DNA from: a virus
IMG/VR virus record: IMGVR_UViG_3300045012_000081
Coordinates: 1-50,046 of that record
Reading direction: 5' to 3' (one strand)
DNA: 50,046 nt
Positions 1 to 6,751 of the stretch are shown here, piece after piece. Within the stretch, counting starts at the first letter, position 1; the number at the start of each line of letters is the position of its first letter. The notes beneath the pieces were generated by a model. That model ran no database searches and had not been told where the DNA came from. It worked only from the letters and a program-made list of their open reading frames with translations. Made by a program: the position numbers and the translations under genes.

Positions 1-1
1 C

Positions 2-1627
2 TCTGGTATCGAACTAAGCCTCATGATGGGCGAGGCGGGGATGAAGCGAAGTGACTGTTATCTTACGAATGTCGTCCGGAGTCGTCCTCCTGGCGGAGAA
101 ACCTCGGCGTGGATTGCCTCGAACAAGACTGAGGAAGCGGTCTTTCTCTCGCGCGGGGGCATCCGCTACAACGGCCACGTCATTGCACCAGAACTTTACG
201 CCGGGATCATGGACCTCCGTGAGCAGGTGGAAAAGCAGAGACCTAAACTCATCGTGGCCCTGGGAAACGTGGCGCTCTGGGCACTCACCGGGGAGTGGGG
301 CATTGGATCCTGGCGCGGTAGTGAACTTACAGCGACGCTTAGCAGCGATTGGCGCCCGCCCTGCATCCCAACCTACAACCCTGCGGCGATCCTTCGCCAG
401 TGGGCGCTACGACGTGTTGTCGTCCAGGACTTTAGGCGGGCACGAGGCGTATTGGCAAACGGACCAATCAACCCGCGCTATAACTTCCTTGTCGAACCCA
501 CCTTCGAGCAAGCCATCCATGTCCTCGACTTTCTTGCGGATAAACTGGAGTCTGCTGAACAGCCAGTCCCACTCAGCGTCGATATCGAAACCCGCAACTA
601 CCACCTGGCTTGCCTGGGCATTGCGTGGAGTAAAAAAGACGCTATCTGTTTTCCTTTCTTAGACTCTCGGAGGCCAGATGGCTATTGGAATGAGGCAGAG
701 GAAGCGGAGATTGTATTCCGGCTATACCAAATCCTCACACATCCTCGTGCTATCAATATCGGGCAGAACTTCCTTTACGACGCGCAGTATATTTGGCGCT
801 ACTGGCTCTTTATTCCGCGTGCAGTACGCGACACAATGCTCACTCAGCACCTTTGCTTCCCAGGACTACCAAAGAGCCTTGATTTTATTGCGTCGCTCTA
901 TTGCGAATCGTACCGATATTGGAAGGACGATGGGAAAGTTTGGTCCGACTCTATGGACGAGCGCATCCTGTGGAAATATAACTGCGAAGACTGTGTCCGT
1001 ACGTTCGAGTGTAAGGAAGCACTGGATTCGGTCGTGGATAGCCTTGGGCTGCGCGATCAATATGACTTCCAAATGCGGCTCTGGCCCGCAGTCTTGCGTA
1101 TGATGAACCGAGGTATGGCCATCGACAACGTCATGCGCGCGAAGCTCGAGCTCGAGATGCACACCCATGAACGAGGTTTGCTCGAGGACATTGAATACAT
1201 CGTCGGTCATCCACTCAACCCCGGCAGTCCGAAACAAATGAAAGAGTTTTTCTATGGCGAACTACAACTCCCACCGGTATACCAGCGCGGGAAACGAGCT
1301 AAACCTGGTAAAGTCCGACAGCCAAGCTGCGATGACGAATGCCTTAACCGCGCAGCTGCTCGCGAGCCTATCATACGCCCCCTTGTTAACCTTATTCTCG
1401 AGTATCGCTCTGTCCGCGTTTATGCTAGTACCTTTCTCGCAGACCATAGCGATTTCGACGGCCGCATACGTTGCAGCATCAACATCGCAGGCGCGGTTAC
1501 GTTCCGTTTCTCGTCAAGCGAAAACCCCTTTGGCTCTGGAATGAATCTCCAGAACCTGCCGGGCAAGGAGAACAAGACCCGCGCGGAGATGGATGCCGCG
1601 GACAAGGAGCTGCGCCATGCTACCTAA
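2..1627 (+). CDS. UDG-like domain fused to 3'-5' exonuclease and N-terminal half of family A DNA polymerase (split polymerase, piece 1; 5' part at window end)
   Basis: The frame is open from base 2 and continues the gene that starts at 49924, giving about 580 aa once the circle is closed. First comes a family-4-type uracil-DNA-glycosylase-like fold: GEAPG and CFVGASG at the window end, then TNVVRSRPPGG and PTYNPAAIL here. Next is a DEDD 3'-5' exonuclease with SVDIET (Exo I), NIGQNFLYD (Exo II) and YNCED (Exo III). Then the thumb and the first palm strand of a PolA-type polymerase, ending at RFSSSENPFGSGMNLQNLPG. The N-terminal CxxC expected for an Fe-S family-4 glycosylase is absent, so catalysis on uracil is uncertain. 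The frame stops at TAA 1625-1627 just before polymerase motif A. A UDG-like domain ahead of a polymerase is also known from phage SPO1-type enzymes. The role is genome replication and proofreading. Confidence 0.88.
   Translation, partial: SGIELSLMMGEAGMKRSDCYLTNVVRSRPPGGETSAWIASNKTEEAVFLSRGGIRYNGHVIAPELYAGIMDLREQVEKQRPKLIVALGNVALWALTGEWGIGSWRGSELTATLSSDWRPPCIPTYNPAAILRQWALRRVVVQDFRRARGVLANGPINPRYNFLVEPTFEQAIHVLDFLADKLESAEQPVPLSVDIETRNYHLACLGIAWSKKDAICFPFLDSRRPDGYWNEAEEAEIVFRLYQILTHPRAINIGQNFLYDAQYIWRYWLFIPRAVRDTMLTQHLCFPGLPKSLDFIASLYCESYRYWKDDGKVWSDSMDERILWKYNCEDCVRTFECKEALDSVVDSLGLRDQYDFQMRLWPAVLRMMNRGMAIDNVMRAKLELEMHTHERGLLEDIEYIVGHPLNPGSPKQMKEFFYGELQLPPVYQRGKRAKPGKVRQPSCDDECLNRAAAREPIIRPLVNLILEYRSVRVYASTFLADHSDFDGRIRCSINIAGAVTFRFSSSENPFGSGMNLQNLPGKENKTRAEMDAADKELRHAT
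1604..1627 (+). promoter_or_regulatory. Ribosome binding site and start/stop overlap that splits the polymerase
   Basis: AAGGAG at 1604-1609 lies 7 nt before ATG 1617-1619, while the upstream frame ends at TAA 1625-1627, so the frames overlap by 11 nt. The second frame is +1 relative to the first. The near-ideal Shine-Dalgarno supports independent translation of the second piece. A programmed +1 shift here would also join the two frames and cannot be excluded from sequence. Confidence 0.7.
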
Positions 1628-2345
1628 CATCCGCAAGATGTTCGTTCCTGACCCTGGCTTCACGATGTTCGACTTGGATCTCGAGTCCGCGGACCTTCGC
1701 ACTGTTGCATGGGAATCCGACTGCAAGTACTTGAAAGAGTGCTTCAAAGCCGGAAAGAAACCCTATATTGAAATGGGCAAAGAGTTTTATGACAACCCTA
1801 GCTTCTCGAAGAAGGACGAGCCGTTTTACACCCAGTTCAAAAGTCTCTGTCACGGAGGTAACTATCTCGGTAAGGCTGAAAATATTGCGGGACGGATCGG
1901 TCTCGCCGTTTCTGATTGTGTCCGCGTCCAGGGATGGTATTTCAAAAAGTGCCCAGAAGTCGTGGAATGGCATAACAGAACCATACGTCAAATGGACACT
2001 ACAGGAACTGTCCGCAATGCTTTCGGATATAGGAGAAAATTTTTTGACCGCATCGAGGGCACTGTCTATAACGAAGGAGTTGCTTGGATTGGACAATCGA
2101 CAACTTCAATCATCATCAACAAAGGACTCGTCGCGATAGACGAATGGGAGGAGGAAAACCATGGCGGCCTACAGCTGCTCATGCAAGTGCATGACTCTCT
2201 TGTTGGACAGTTTCCCACTGCGGAGACCGCCTTCTTTCTTGACCTCATCCGAGCGCTCTGTACTATCACAGTGCCCTATGAAGACCCAATGGTCATGCCC
2301 GTTGGAATTAAGACTTCTACGATATCTTGGGGAGATTGCAGCTAA
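1617..2345 (+). CDS. Family A DNA polymerase, C-terminal catalytic half (split polymerase, piece 2)
   Basis: The 242-aa product begins MLPNIRKMFVPDPG and carries all three catalytic polymerase motifs: motif A (FDLDLESADLR, about residues 18-28), motif B/O-helix (QFKSLCHGGNYLG) and motif C (QVHDSLV). It lacks thumb, exonuclease and NLQNLP segments, which lie in the preceding polypeptide, so both pieces should be needed for one active polymerase. The start was set at ATG 1617 because of AAGGAG 7 nt upstream; LPNIRKMF is also the usual continuation in unsplit phage PolA proteins. The stop overlaps the next start (TAATG). A sequencing or assembly error that created a frameshift is the main alternative. 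Confidence 0.88.
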   Translation: MLPNIRKMFVPDPGFTMFDLDLESADLRTVAWESDCKYLKECFKAGKKPYIEMGKEFYDNPSFSKKDEPFYTQFKSLCHGGNYLGKAENIAGRIGLAVSDCVRVQGWYFKKCPEVVEWHNRTIRQMDTTGTVRNAFGYRRKFFDRIEGTVYNEGVAWIGQSTTSIIINKGLVAIDEWEEENHGGLQLLMQVHDSLVGQFPTAETAFFLDLIRALCTITVPYEDPMVMPVGIKTSTISWGDCS

Positions 2346-2617
2346 TGGACACAACTAACATGCACTGGTTCGATACCTACTGCATTCACCATAACATCAC
2401 ACAGTATGGCGAACCACCCACGAGCAACCGTGGCTACTTCTATGTCGATATGGCTGGGCCGACTGAGGAAGATCTTATCTTCCCTGCGTTGGCCGAGTTC
2501 TATAAACAGCTCAATGGCTATCACAACGTATGGCTTCGAGTCCGTCCATCGGTACAAAAGGTAACGGAAGCTGATGACGTTTGCTACCGCTGCCGCTTTC
2601 GTGGAGTCTACTGGTAA
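2345..2617 (+). CDS. Hypothetical protein, 90 aa, between polymerase and primase/helicase
   Basis: The start at ATG 2345 overlaps the polymerase stop and the stop overlaps the next ATG, both as TAATG, so the gene is translationally coupled on both sides. The acidic to neutral product has aromatic-rich N-terminal residues (HWFDTYCIHH) and a Cys pair near the end (VCYRCRF). No family was recognised. Its place in the replication operon suggests an accessory replication role, which is inference only. Confidence 0.75.
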   Translation: MDTTNMHWFDTYCIHHNITQYGEPPTSNRGYFYVDMAGPTEEDLIFPALAEFYKQLNGYHNVWLRVRPSVQKVTEADDVCYRCRFRGVYW

Positions 2618-3810
2618 TGTCCCGCATCTTTCCCGACTGGATAGAAGCGTTCGAAGCGTACACTCGGTTTGGCGAAGCCCCGAACAAGATGTACCGCTGG
2701 TGCGCTGTGAGTGCCATCGCTGGCGCGATCCGTCGCAAGTGCTGGCTTGATCAAGTCTACTTTAAATGGTACTGCAATGAGTACATTATTCTTGTCGCTC
2801 CTCCCGGAATCGTCTCCAAGTCTACAACGGTTGAAATTGCAATGTCGCTACTGCGGCGCGTGGAAGGCGTACGCTTCGGTCCCGACGTTATCACTTGGCA
2901 GGCTCTCGTTAAATCCTTTGCGGGAGCAGGTGAGAAGTTTGCCTTGCCGGATGGCACCGAGCTCGAAATGTCCCCGCTCACAATCGCATCGAGCGAGTTT
3001 GGAAATCTCATGGCTCCCGGAGATCGAGAAATGGTTGATCTGCTTGTCTCCCTCTGGGACGGACGCGAGGGAGCTTTCCGCAAAGAGACCAAAGGTTCTG
3101 GTAACGACGAGGTCATCAACCCATGGATCAACATGATTGCTTGTACCACGCCCGCGTGGATCAGTGGAAACTTTCCCGAGTACATGATCGGCGGGGGTTT
3201 TATGTCGAGGTGTATCTTCGTATATGCAGAGGAGAAGAGGAACTATGTCGCGTACCCGGGCATGGCTGTAGCTGGCATCGATATAGCGAAAATGGAGGCG
3301 GACCTTACCCAGGACTTAACGCAGATAGCTGCCTTGTCCGGCGAATTTGGTATGACGCAGGAGGCCGTGGAGTGGGGGACGGACTGGTACAAGCGCCACT
3401 TCGCGACAAAGGGCAATGGACTATTGGACGATTCACGTTTCGGTGGGTACGTAGCGAGGAAACAGACCCACTTACACAAGCTTGCTATGATATTTTCTGC
3501 ATCGAGATCGGAGGACCTGGTTATTACGGTGACGGACCTCAAGCGCGCAGAGCAGGAGCTAACTGACCTCGAGGCCGATTTACCCAAGGTCTTTGATCGA
3601 GTAGGAAAGAGCCAAGACTCCGTGCAAGCCGACCGCTTGCTCGAGCTTGTAAAGAGCCGTGGCTCTATTCCTCTCATGGAAGCTTACGCGGCCCTCCACT
3701 CCGCCATCCCGCACTTCGACGAGTTTGAAACCCTCATGCGCAGCCTGACGCAAGCCGGGCTCCTTCGCGTTGAAGTGGCTGGAGGCAAGCTCATACTCCA
3801 CGCGCTATGA
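2617..3810 (+). CDS. DUF3987-like primase/helicase-type ATPase
   Basis: The product of about 397 aa starts MSRIFPDWIEAFEAYTRFGEAP at ATG 2617, overlapping the preceding stop. A Walker A-like loop, VAPPGIVSKSTT, sits near residue 65 and is followed by SSEFGNLM and a long helical region. The layout resembles DUF3987-type AAA ATPases that serve as replicative helicases or primase partners in phages. The C-terminal 60 residues look like a small winged-helix module (SIPLMEAYAALH). It is the last gene of the plus-strand block; its 3' end overlaps the 3' end of the endolysin gene on the other strand by 20 bp. Confidence 0.75.
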   Translation: MSRIFPDWIEAFEAYTRFGEAPNKMYRWCAVSAIAGAIRRKCWLDQVYFKWYCNEYIILVAPPGIVSKSTTVEIAMSLLRRVEGVRFGPDVITWQALVKSFAGAGEKFALPDGTELEMSPLTIASSEFGNLMAPGDREMVDLLVSLWDGREGAFRKETKGSGNDEVINPWINMIACTTPAWISGNFPEYMIGGGFMSRCIFVYAEEKRNYVAYPGMAVAGIDIAKMEADLTQDLTQIAALSGEFGMTQEAVEWGTDWYKRHFATKGNGLLDDSRFGGYVARKQTHLHKLAMIFSASRSEDLVITVTDLKRAEQELTDLEADLPKVFDRVGKSQDSVQADRLLELVKSRGSIPLMEAYAALHSAIPHFDEFETLMRSLTQAGLLRVEVAGGKLILHAL

Positions 3811-4270
3811 TGAAGAGCCGCTTTGTCCACCCATCTCCATCGTGCGGCCACCCTGCCAATCCTTGATAATGCTTCAGCCGAGCTAGGAGATACAACTCCG
3901 GCTCGGCGAAGGAGGCCGCCGCTGCCGCGGTAGTCGGTCCGACCTTTCCGTCCTGCGCTACCCCCAACACTCCCTGCAATATCATAGCAGCCGTACCAAC
4001 GCCGTGATTAATCGCGCCGTCGAGCAGCCACAAGTCCAAGCCACGAGGCATAAGCCCAGCCCCGCTAGGCTGCCAGTAATCATTGTAGTAAATCTGCGCG
4101 GCGCCAAGCTCCGTGAGTCCTGCGATATCAACGTTAGGGTAGGCCGCTTTGCTGATGCCATAGTTTGTTTCTCCGCCTGGGTCTTGGGGATCATTCGCGT
4201 AACCTCCTTCAATGCGTTCGATAATCAAGCCGATACACGCCATGAACCGCGCGGGTAGAATATTGCTCAT
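3791..4270 (-). CDS. Endolysin, GH108-type peptidoglycan hydrolase (N-acetylmuramidase)
   Basis: The 159-aa product has the GH108 signature IERIEGGYANDPQDPGGETNYGIS in pieces: catalytic Glu in IERIEGGY, then DPQDPGG and TNYGIS near residues 20-40. The C-terminal half carries a peptidoglycan-binding-like stretch (ILQGVLGVAQDGKVGP). There is no signal peptide, so export should depend on a holin. It is the last gene of the late block, just after a small membrane protein, as in a lysis cassette. Its stop overlaps the opposing primase/helicase gene. Confidence 0.9.
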   Translation of the reverse strand: MSNILPARFMACIGLIIERIEGGYANDPQDPGGETNYGISKAAYPNVDIAGLTELGAAQIYYNDYWQPSGAGLMPRGLDLWLLDGAINHGVGTAAMILQGVLGVAQDGKVGPTTAAAAASFAEPELYLLARLKHYQGLAGWPHDGDGWTKRLFIIARGV

Positions 4271-4271
4271 G

Positions 4272-4454
4272 TCAATGCCCTCTCAAGTCCTTGATCAATT
4301 CCCACACGCCAGTGGCCACACTCATCAGACCAAAGGCCCATACTGCGAATTTCCTCCACAATTTAAGCTCCCGTACTAGCGCGGTTGACTCGGTTGTGTT
4401 AGCGTCAATATTTCTCACCCGAGTCAGCAATTCTTGTTCTTCTATAGGCTTCAC
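4272..4454 (-). CDS. Small single-TM protein, putative holin-like or XhlA-like lysis protein
   Basis: The 60-aa product starts at GTG 4454 with GGAGG just upstream. Residues 1-30 are polar and helical (LLTRVRNIDANTTESTALVREL) and one membrane helix follows (FAVWAFGLMSVATGVWELI). This layout resembles XhlA-type small lysis proteins. It lies directly upstream of the endolysin, which supports a lysis role. Function is inferred from topology and position. Confidence 0.65.
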   Translation of the reverse strand: MKPIEEQELLTRVRNIDANTTESTALVRELKLWRKFAVWAFGLMSVATGVWELIKDLRGH

Positions 4455-4462
4455 GGCTCCTC

Positions 4463-4744
4463 CTATTCAATCAACGTAGGCCCCTTGCGCGCGTCTAGGG
4501 CGAGCTGGTTAAAAACGTCCTGCCGCTTGGTGATTTCGTTTCGGGTACTTTCAACCGCTGCTTGCACATGCCGCGTTTGGTTCGCGCTCTCGAGCATCAG
4601 CAAAGGCAAGAAGGCAATCGAGCACCCGTCTTGGTCAAATGGCATACCGGTCTGGGGATTAACCATCGTCATATGGCTGTACATCATACACTCGTGTTGG
4701 ATGCAAGGCTTCTTGAGGAATGGACAGATAGGCGTCTTGTTCAT
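4463..4744 (-). CDS. Hypothetical Cys-rich N-terminal protein, 93 aa
   Basis: The start ATG 4744 overlaps the upstream stop (ATGA). The N-terminus has CPFLKKPCIQHECMMYSH, a cluster of three Cys plus His that could bind metal. The C-terminal half is helical and polar (VESTRNEITKRQDVFNQL). No family was recognised. It sits between a fibre-like protein and the lysis genes. Confidence 0.7.
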   Translation of the reverse strand: MNKTPICPFLKKPCIQHECMMYSHMTMVNPQTGMPFDQDGCSIAFLPLLMLESANQTRHVQAAVESTRNEITKRQDVFNQLALDARKGPTLIE

Positions 4745-5262
4745 GACTTCACCGCGAGAATATGGTCGACGTACTTCAGTTGAGGAGTAGTGTAAGTCGG
4801 CGTGATACCGGAGCCCGAGCCTGTATTTTGGATACTCGCAAAGCCTGTTTGAATATTCGCCGTGCTAGTCAGCGTCGCCTGCCCGCCCGGGCTTACAATA
4901 GTCCCCGCGCCACCACCGACGTAGCTTGACCCAGATGCATTATAGTACGTCAACGCATTCTGTGTGTGCGCATGGCCTGAGTCCGTATGAGTATGCCCTG
5001 CGTCTGTGTGGTTGTGCGCGGGGAGTTGGGCTATGGATAGTGTGAATGTGTTAACGTTAAATGTGCTGCCAAAGTTCCAGCTTGACCAGTTAGCTGAACC
5101 ACCACTTGCTCCACCACTTGCGCTATTGTACCGAAACGAGGTATCAGTTATCGCGCTACTCGTCCAGCCGTTCGGCGCCGTGGCTTGCGCCATTGGCCAG
5201 CTCGTACCAACAGGAGCAATTAGCGCGTCATATTCTCCTGCGAAGGGAAGTTTATTAAACAT
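4741..5262 (-). CDS. Tail-collar/fibre-tip-like structural protein
   Basis: The 173-aa product resembles the C-terminal part of phage tail collar and fibre proteins: APNGWTSS early, then the His-rich repeat AQLPAHNHTDAGHTHTDSGH near residues 80-105, and the ending PQLKYVDHILAVKS. In T4-like short fibres and related proteins, HxH repeats of this type bind metal ions along a trimer axis. A role in host contact is likely. Overlap with its neighbours indicates one operon with the lysis genes. Confidence 0.75.
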   Translation of the reverse strand: MFNKLPFAGEYDALIAPVGTSWPMAQATAPNGWTSSAITDTSFRYNSASGGASGGSANWSSWNFGSTFNVNTFTLSIAQLPAHNHTDAGHTHTDSGHAHTQNALTYYNASGSSYVGGGAGTIVSPGGQATLTSTANIQTGFASIQNTGSGSGITPTYTTPQLKYVDHILAVKS

Positions 5263-5264
5263 GA

Positions 5265-5591
5265 CTATTGCCCCGTTTGGCCGCTGATGGTGAGCCAGAT
5301 ACCTGTCGCGGCACTGGCATAGGCGTCGAGTACCTCCGCCGCGTTGAGCACAATCAGGCCGGTGAAGTGTACAGTCTGGTTTGGCGGAACAGACATGGCG
5401 GAGAAGATCGACGACGTCACGTTACCGATGGTGAGCGTAAGGGTCTCTGCCGCGCCAGCCGTGTTCGTGACAATAATATCTTTAATCAACGCCTGGGTAC
5501 TCGCAGGCACAGTATAGACTGCTGTCCCGGCACTCGTAGCTGTTACTTGTTGTGCAACAAACCGCGCGTATTGGTAGGTCGAGAAAGTCAT
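5265..5591 (-). CDS. Structural protein with all-beta sequence, 108 aa
   Basis: The start was set at the ATG opening MTFSTYQYARF, with GGAG upstream and just after the holin stop; longer versions would run into the holin gene. Alternating hydrophobic residues (ALIKDIIVTNTAGAAETLTLTIG) suggest a beta-sandwich like those of head fibre, neck or tail accessory proteins. It lies between the holin and the collar-like protein. No specific family was recognised. Confidence 0.72.
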   Translation of the reverse strand: MTFSTYQYARFVAQQVTATSAGTAVYTVPASTQALIKDIIVTNTAGAAETLTLTIGNVTSSIFSAMSVPPNQTVHFTGLIVLNAAEVLDAYASAATGIWLTISGQTGQ

Positions 5592-5592
5592 T

Positions 5593-6030
5593 TCAGTTAG
5601 CTCCGTTAGTGCTACCGCCTTTGAACGCGCTGATAATACCTGGCGCGACTTTTTCCGCACTGCGTCCCATTACATATCCACCGACACCGAGCTTAAGCAA
5701 GTCCCACATGTCTGGAGGGATCGCCAGTGCCAGCCCGACGTGGAACATGGCTTGGAGGTACGGCGCGAGAATATAGTTATTCACGATGATCGCCATGAAG
5801 ACATACATCAAAACCGGCCTCCAGCTGCTTGTAAGCTTATTCGCGCTATTGGCTTCTGCGGTAATAACGCCTGCCGCAGTAGTCATCTTTTGCAGGTCGC
5901 CTGTGATGTACATCTGCGTCAGCGTGGCTTGCGCGGCAGCCTTCTGCTCTGGGTTTGGAAACTCGTTGATGATGCTTTGTACTACGCCTGCTACCGCGCT
6001 AACAGGGTCGTTTACAAGAGAGACAGTCAT
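5593..6030 (-). CDS. Holin, three-TM (GTA/Holin_3TMs) type
   Basis: The 145-aa product starts MTVSLVNDPVSAVAGVV at ATG 6030 with GAGG 5 nt upstream; a 15-residue longer start lacks such a site. The N-terminal half contains FPNPEQKAAAQATLTQM, then WRPVLMYVFMAIIVNNYILA, typical of the GTA_holin_3TM family, followed by further hydrophobic segments (MFHVGLALAIPPDMWDLLKLGVGGYVMGRSAEK in pieces). It should form inner-membrane lesions that release the endolysin, although the two genes are separated by four others. Confidence 0.82.
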   Translation of the reverse strand: MTVSLVNDPVSAVAGVVQSIINEFPNPEQKAAAQATLTQMYITGDLQKMTTAAGVITAEANSANKLTSSWRPVLMYVFMAIIVNNYILAPYLQAMFHVGLALAIPPDMWDLLKLGVGGYVMGRSAEKVAPGIISAFKGGSTNGAN

Positions 6031-6067
6031 GATAACCTCGGGTTGTATCGGGAACAAAAGGTAGGGT

Positions 6068-6751
6068 TTATCCAACCTTAACTACTTGAAATTGGTTGTA
6101 GAGGCCGCCTGCGTTTGCATAAAGCGTATTGGCTGCGCCTGAATCCTGCGCGCCTTGGAGGGCGATAGTATCTCCTGCCTTGCATTGTATAAGGTAAGAG
6201 CCGGTAATGTCTATATATAGGGATGCCGTAGCTGTACCTACCTGCTGAAGGTCGTTATACACTTGAGTCCCGTTCTTGACGATAGATACCTCTGCGTAAC
6301 CCTGCGACAGATAAGTAACGTTGTTCCAGAGTATGTTGTATGACACCAGATAGATACCGCCAACAGGTACAGTGTAAATGCCAGTCGAGGTCGCTAGAGC
6401 AGAAACCGTATCGATCTGCACAGTCCATGTGGTGATGGTACTATAGGCACCTGAGGTAGGGAAAGATTGAGTGCTGGTACTAACAGCGCACATTGCTATG
6501 GCTGGGCCCAGTGTGCTAATCCCATCACTCCCCTCTCTTGCCCATCCACTCAGCGGCAAGCCGTCAATACTCGTACCCGAACTCGCCGTACCAGAGTTCA
6601 CAATGCCCTTTACATTTTGCCGCAGCGTACCTAACCATGCGCGGAGTCTGGTCCACGTATCCAGCGTCATGTATGCGCGCTGCTTCTCTGGTATCTGCTG
6701 CGCACCCGCTGGCGCGTTGTCTGTCGGCGGTGGATCAAGGGGCTTAGCCAT
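6068..6751 (-). CDS. C1q/TNF-like receptor-binding or tail accessory protein
   Basis: The 227-aa product has an N-terminal polar segment (residues 1-50) and a C-terminal half with the pattern of phage C1q-like domains: GIYTVPVGGIYLVSYNI, YAEVSIVKNGTQVYND and GSYLIQCKAGDTIAL. Such domains trimerise at fibre tips and bind surface sugars or proteins. ATG 6751 overlaps the stop of the upstream ATP-grasp gene by 8 nt. Confidence 0.72.
   Translation of the reverse strand: MAKPLDPPPTDNAPAGAQQIPEKQRAYMTLDTWTRLRAWLGTLRQNVKGIVNSGTASSGTSIDGLPLSGWAREGSDGISTLGPAIAMCAVSTSTQSFPTSGAYSTITTWTVQIDTVSALATSTGIYTVPVGGIYLVSYNILWNNVTYLSQGYAEVSIVKNGTQVYNDLQQVGTATASLYIDITGSYLIQCKAGDTIALQGAQDSGAANTLYANAGGLYNQFQVVKVG

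Noticed and set aside
1-7. Seven-base terminal repeat as a true genome end repeat
   Set aside because: It is inside a coding motif, and frame continuity points to an assembly overlap rather than a packaging repeat.
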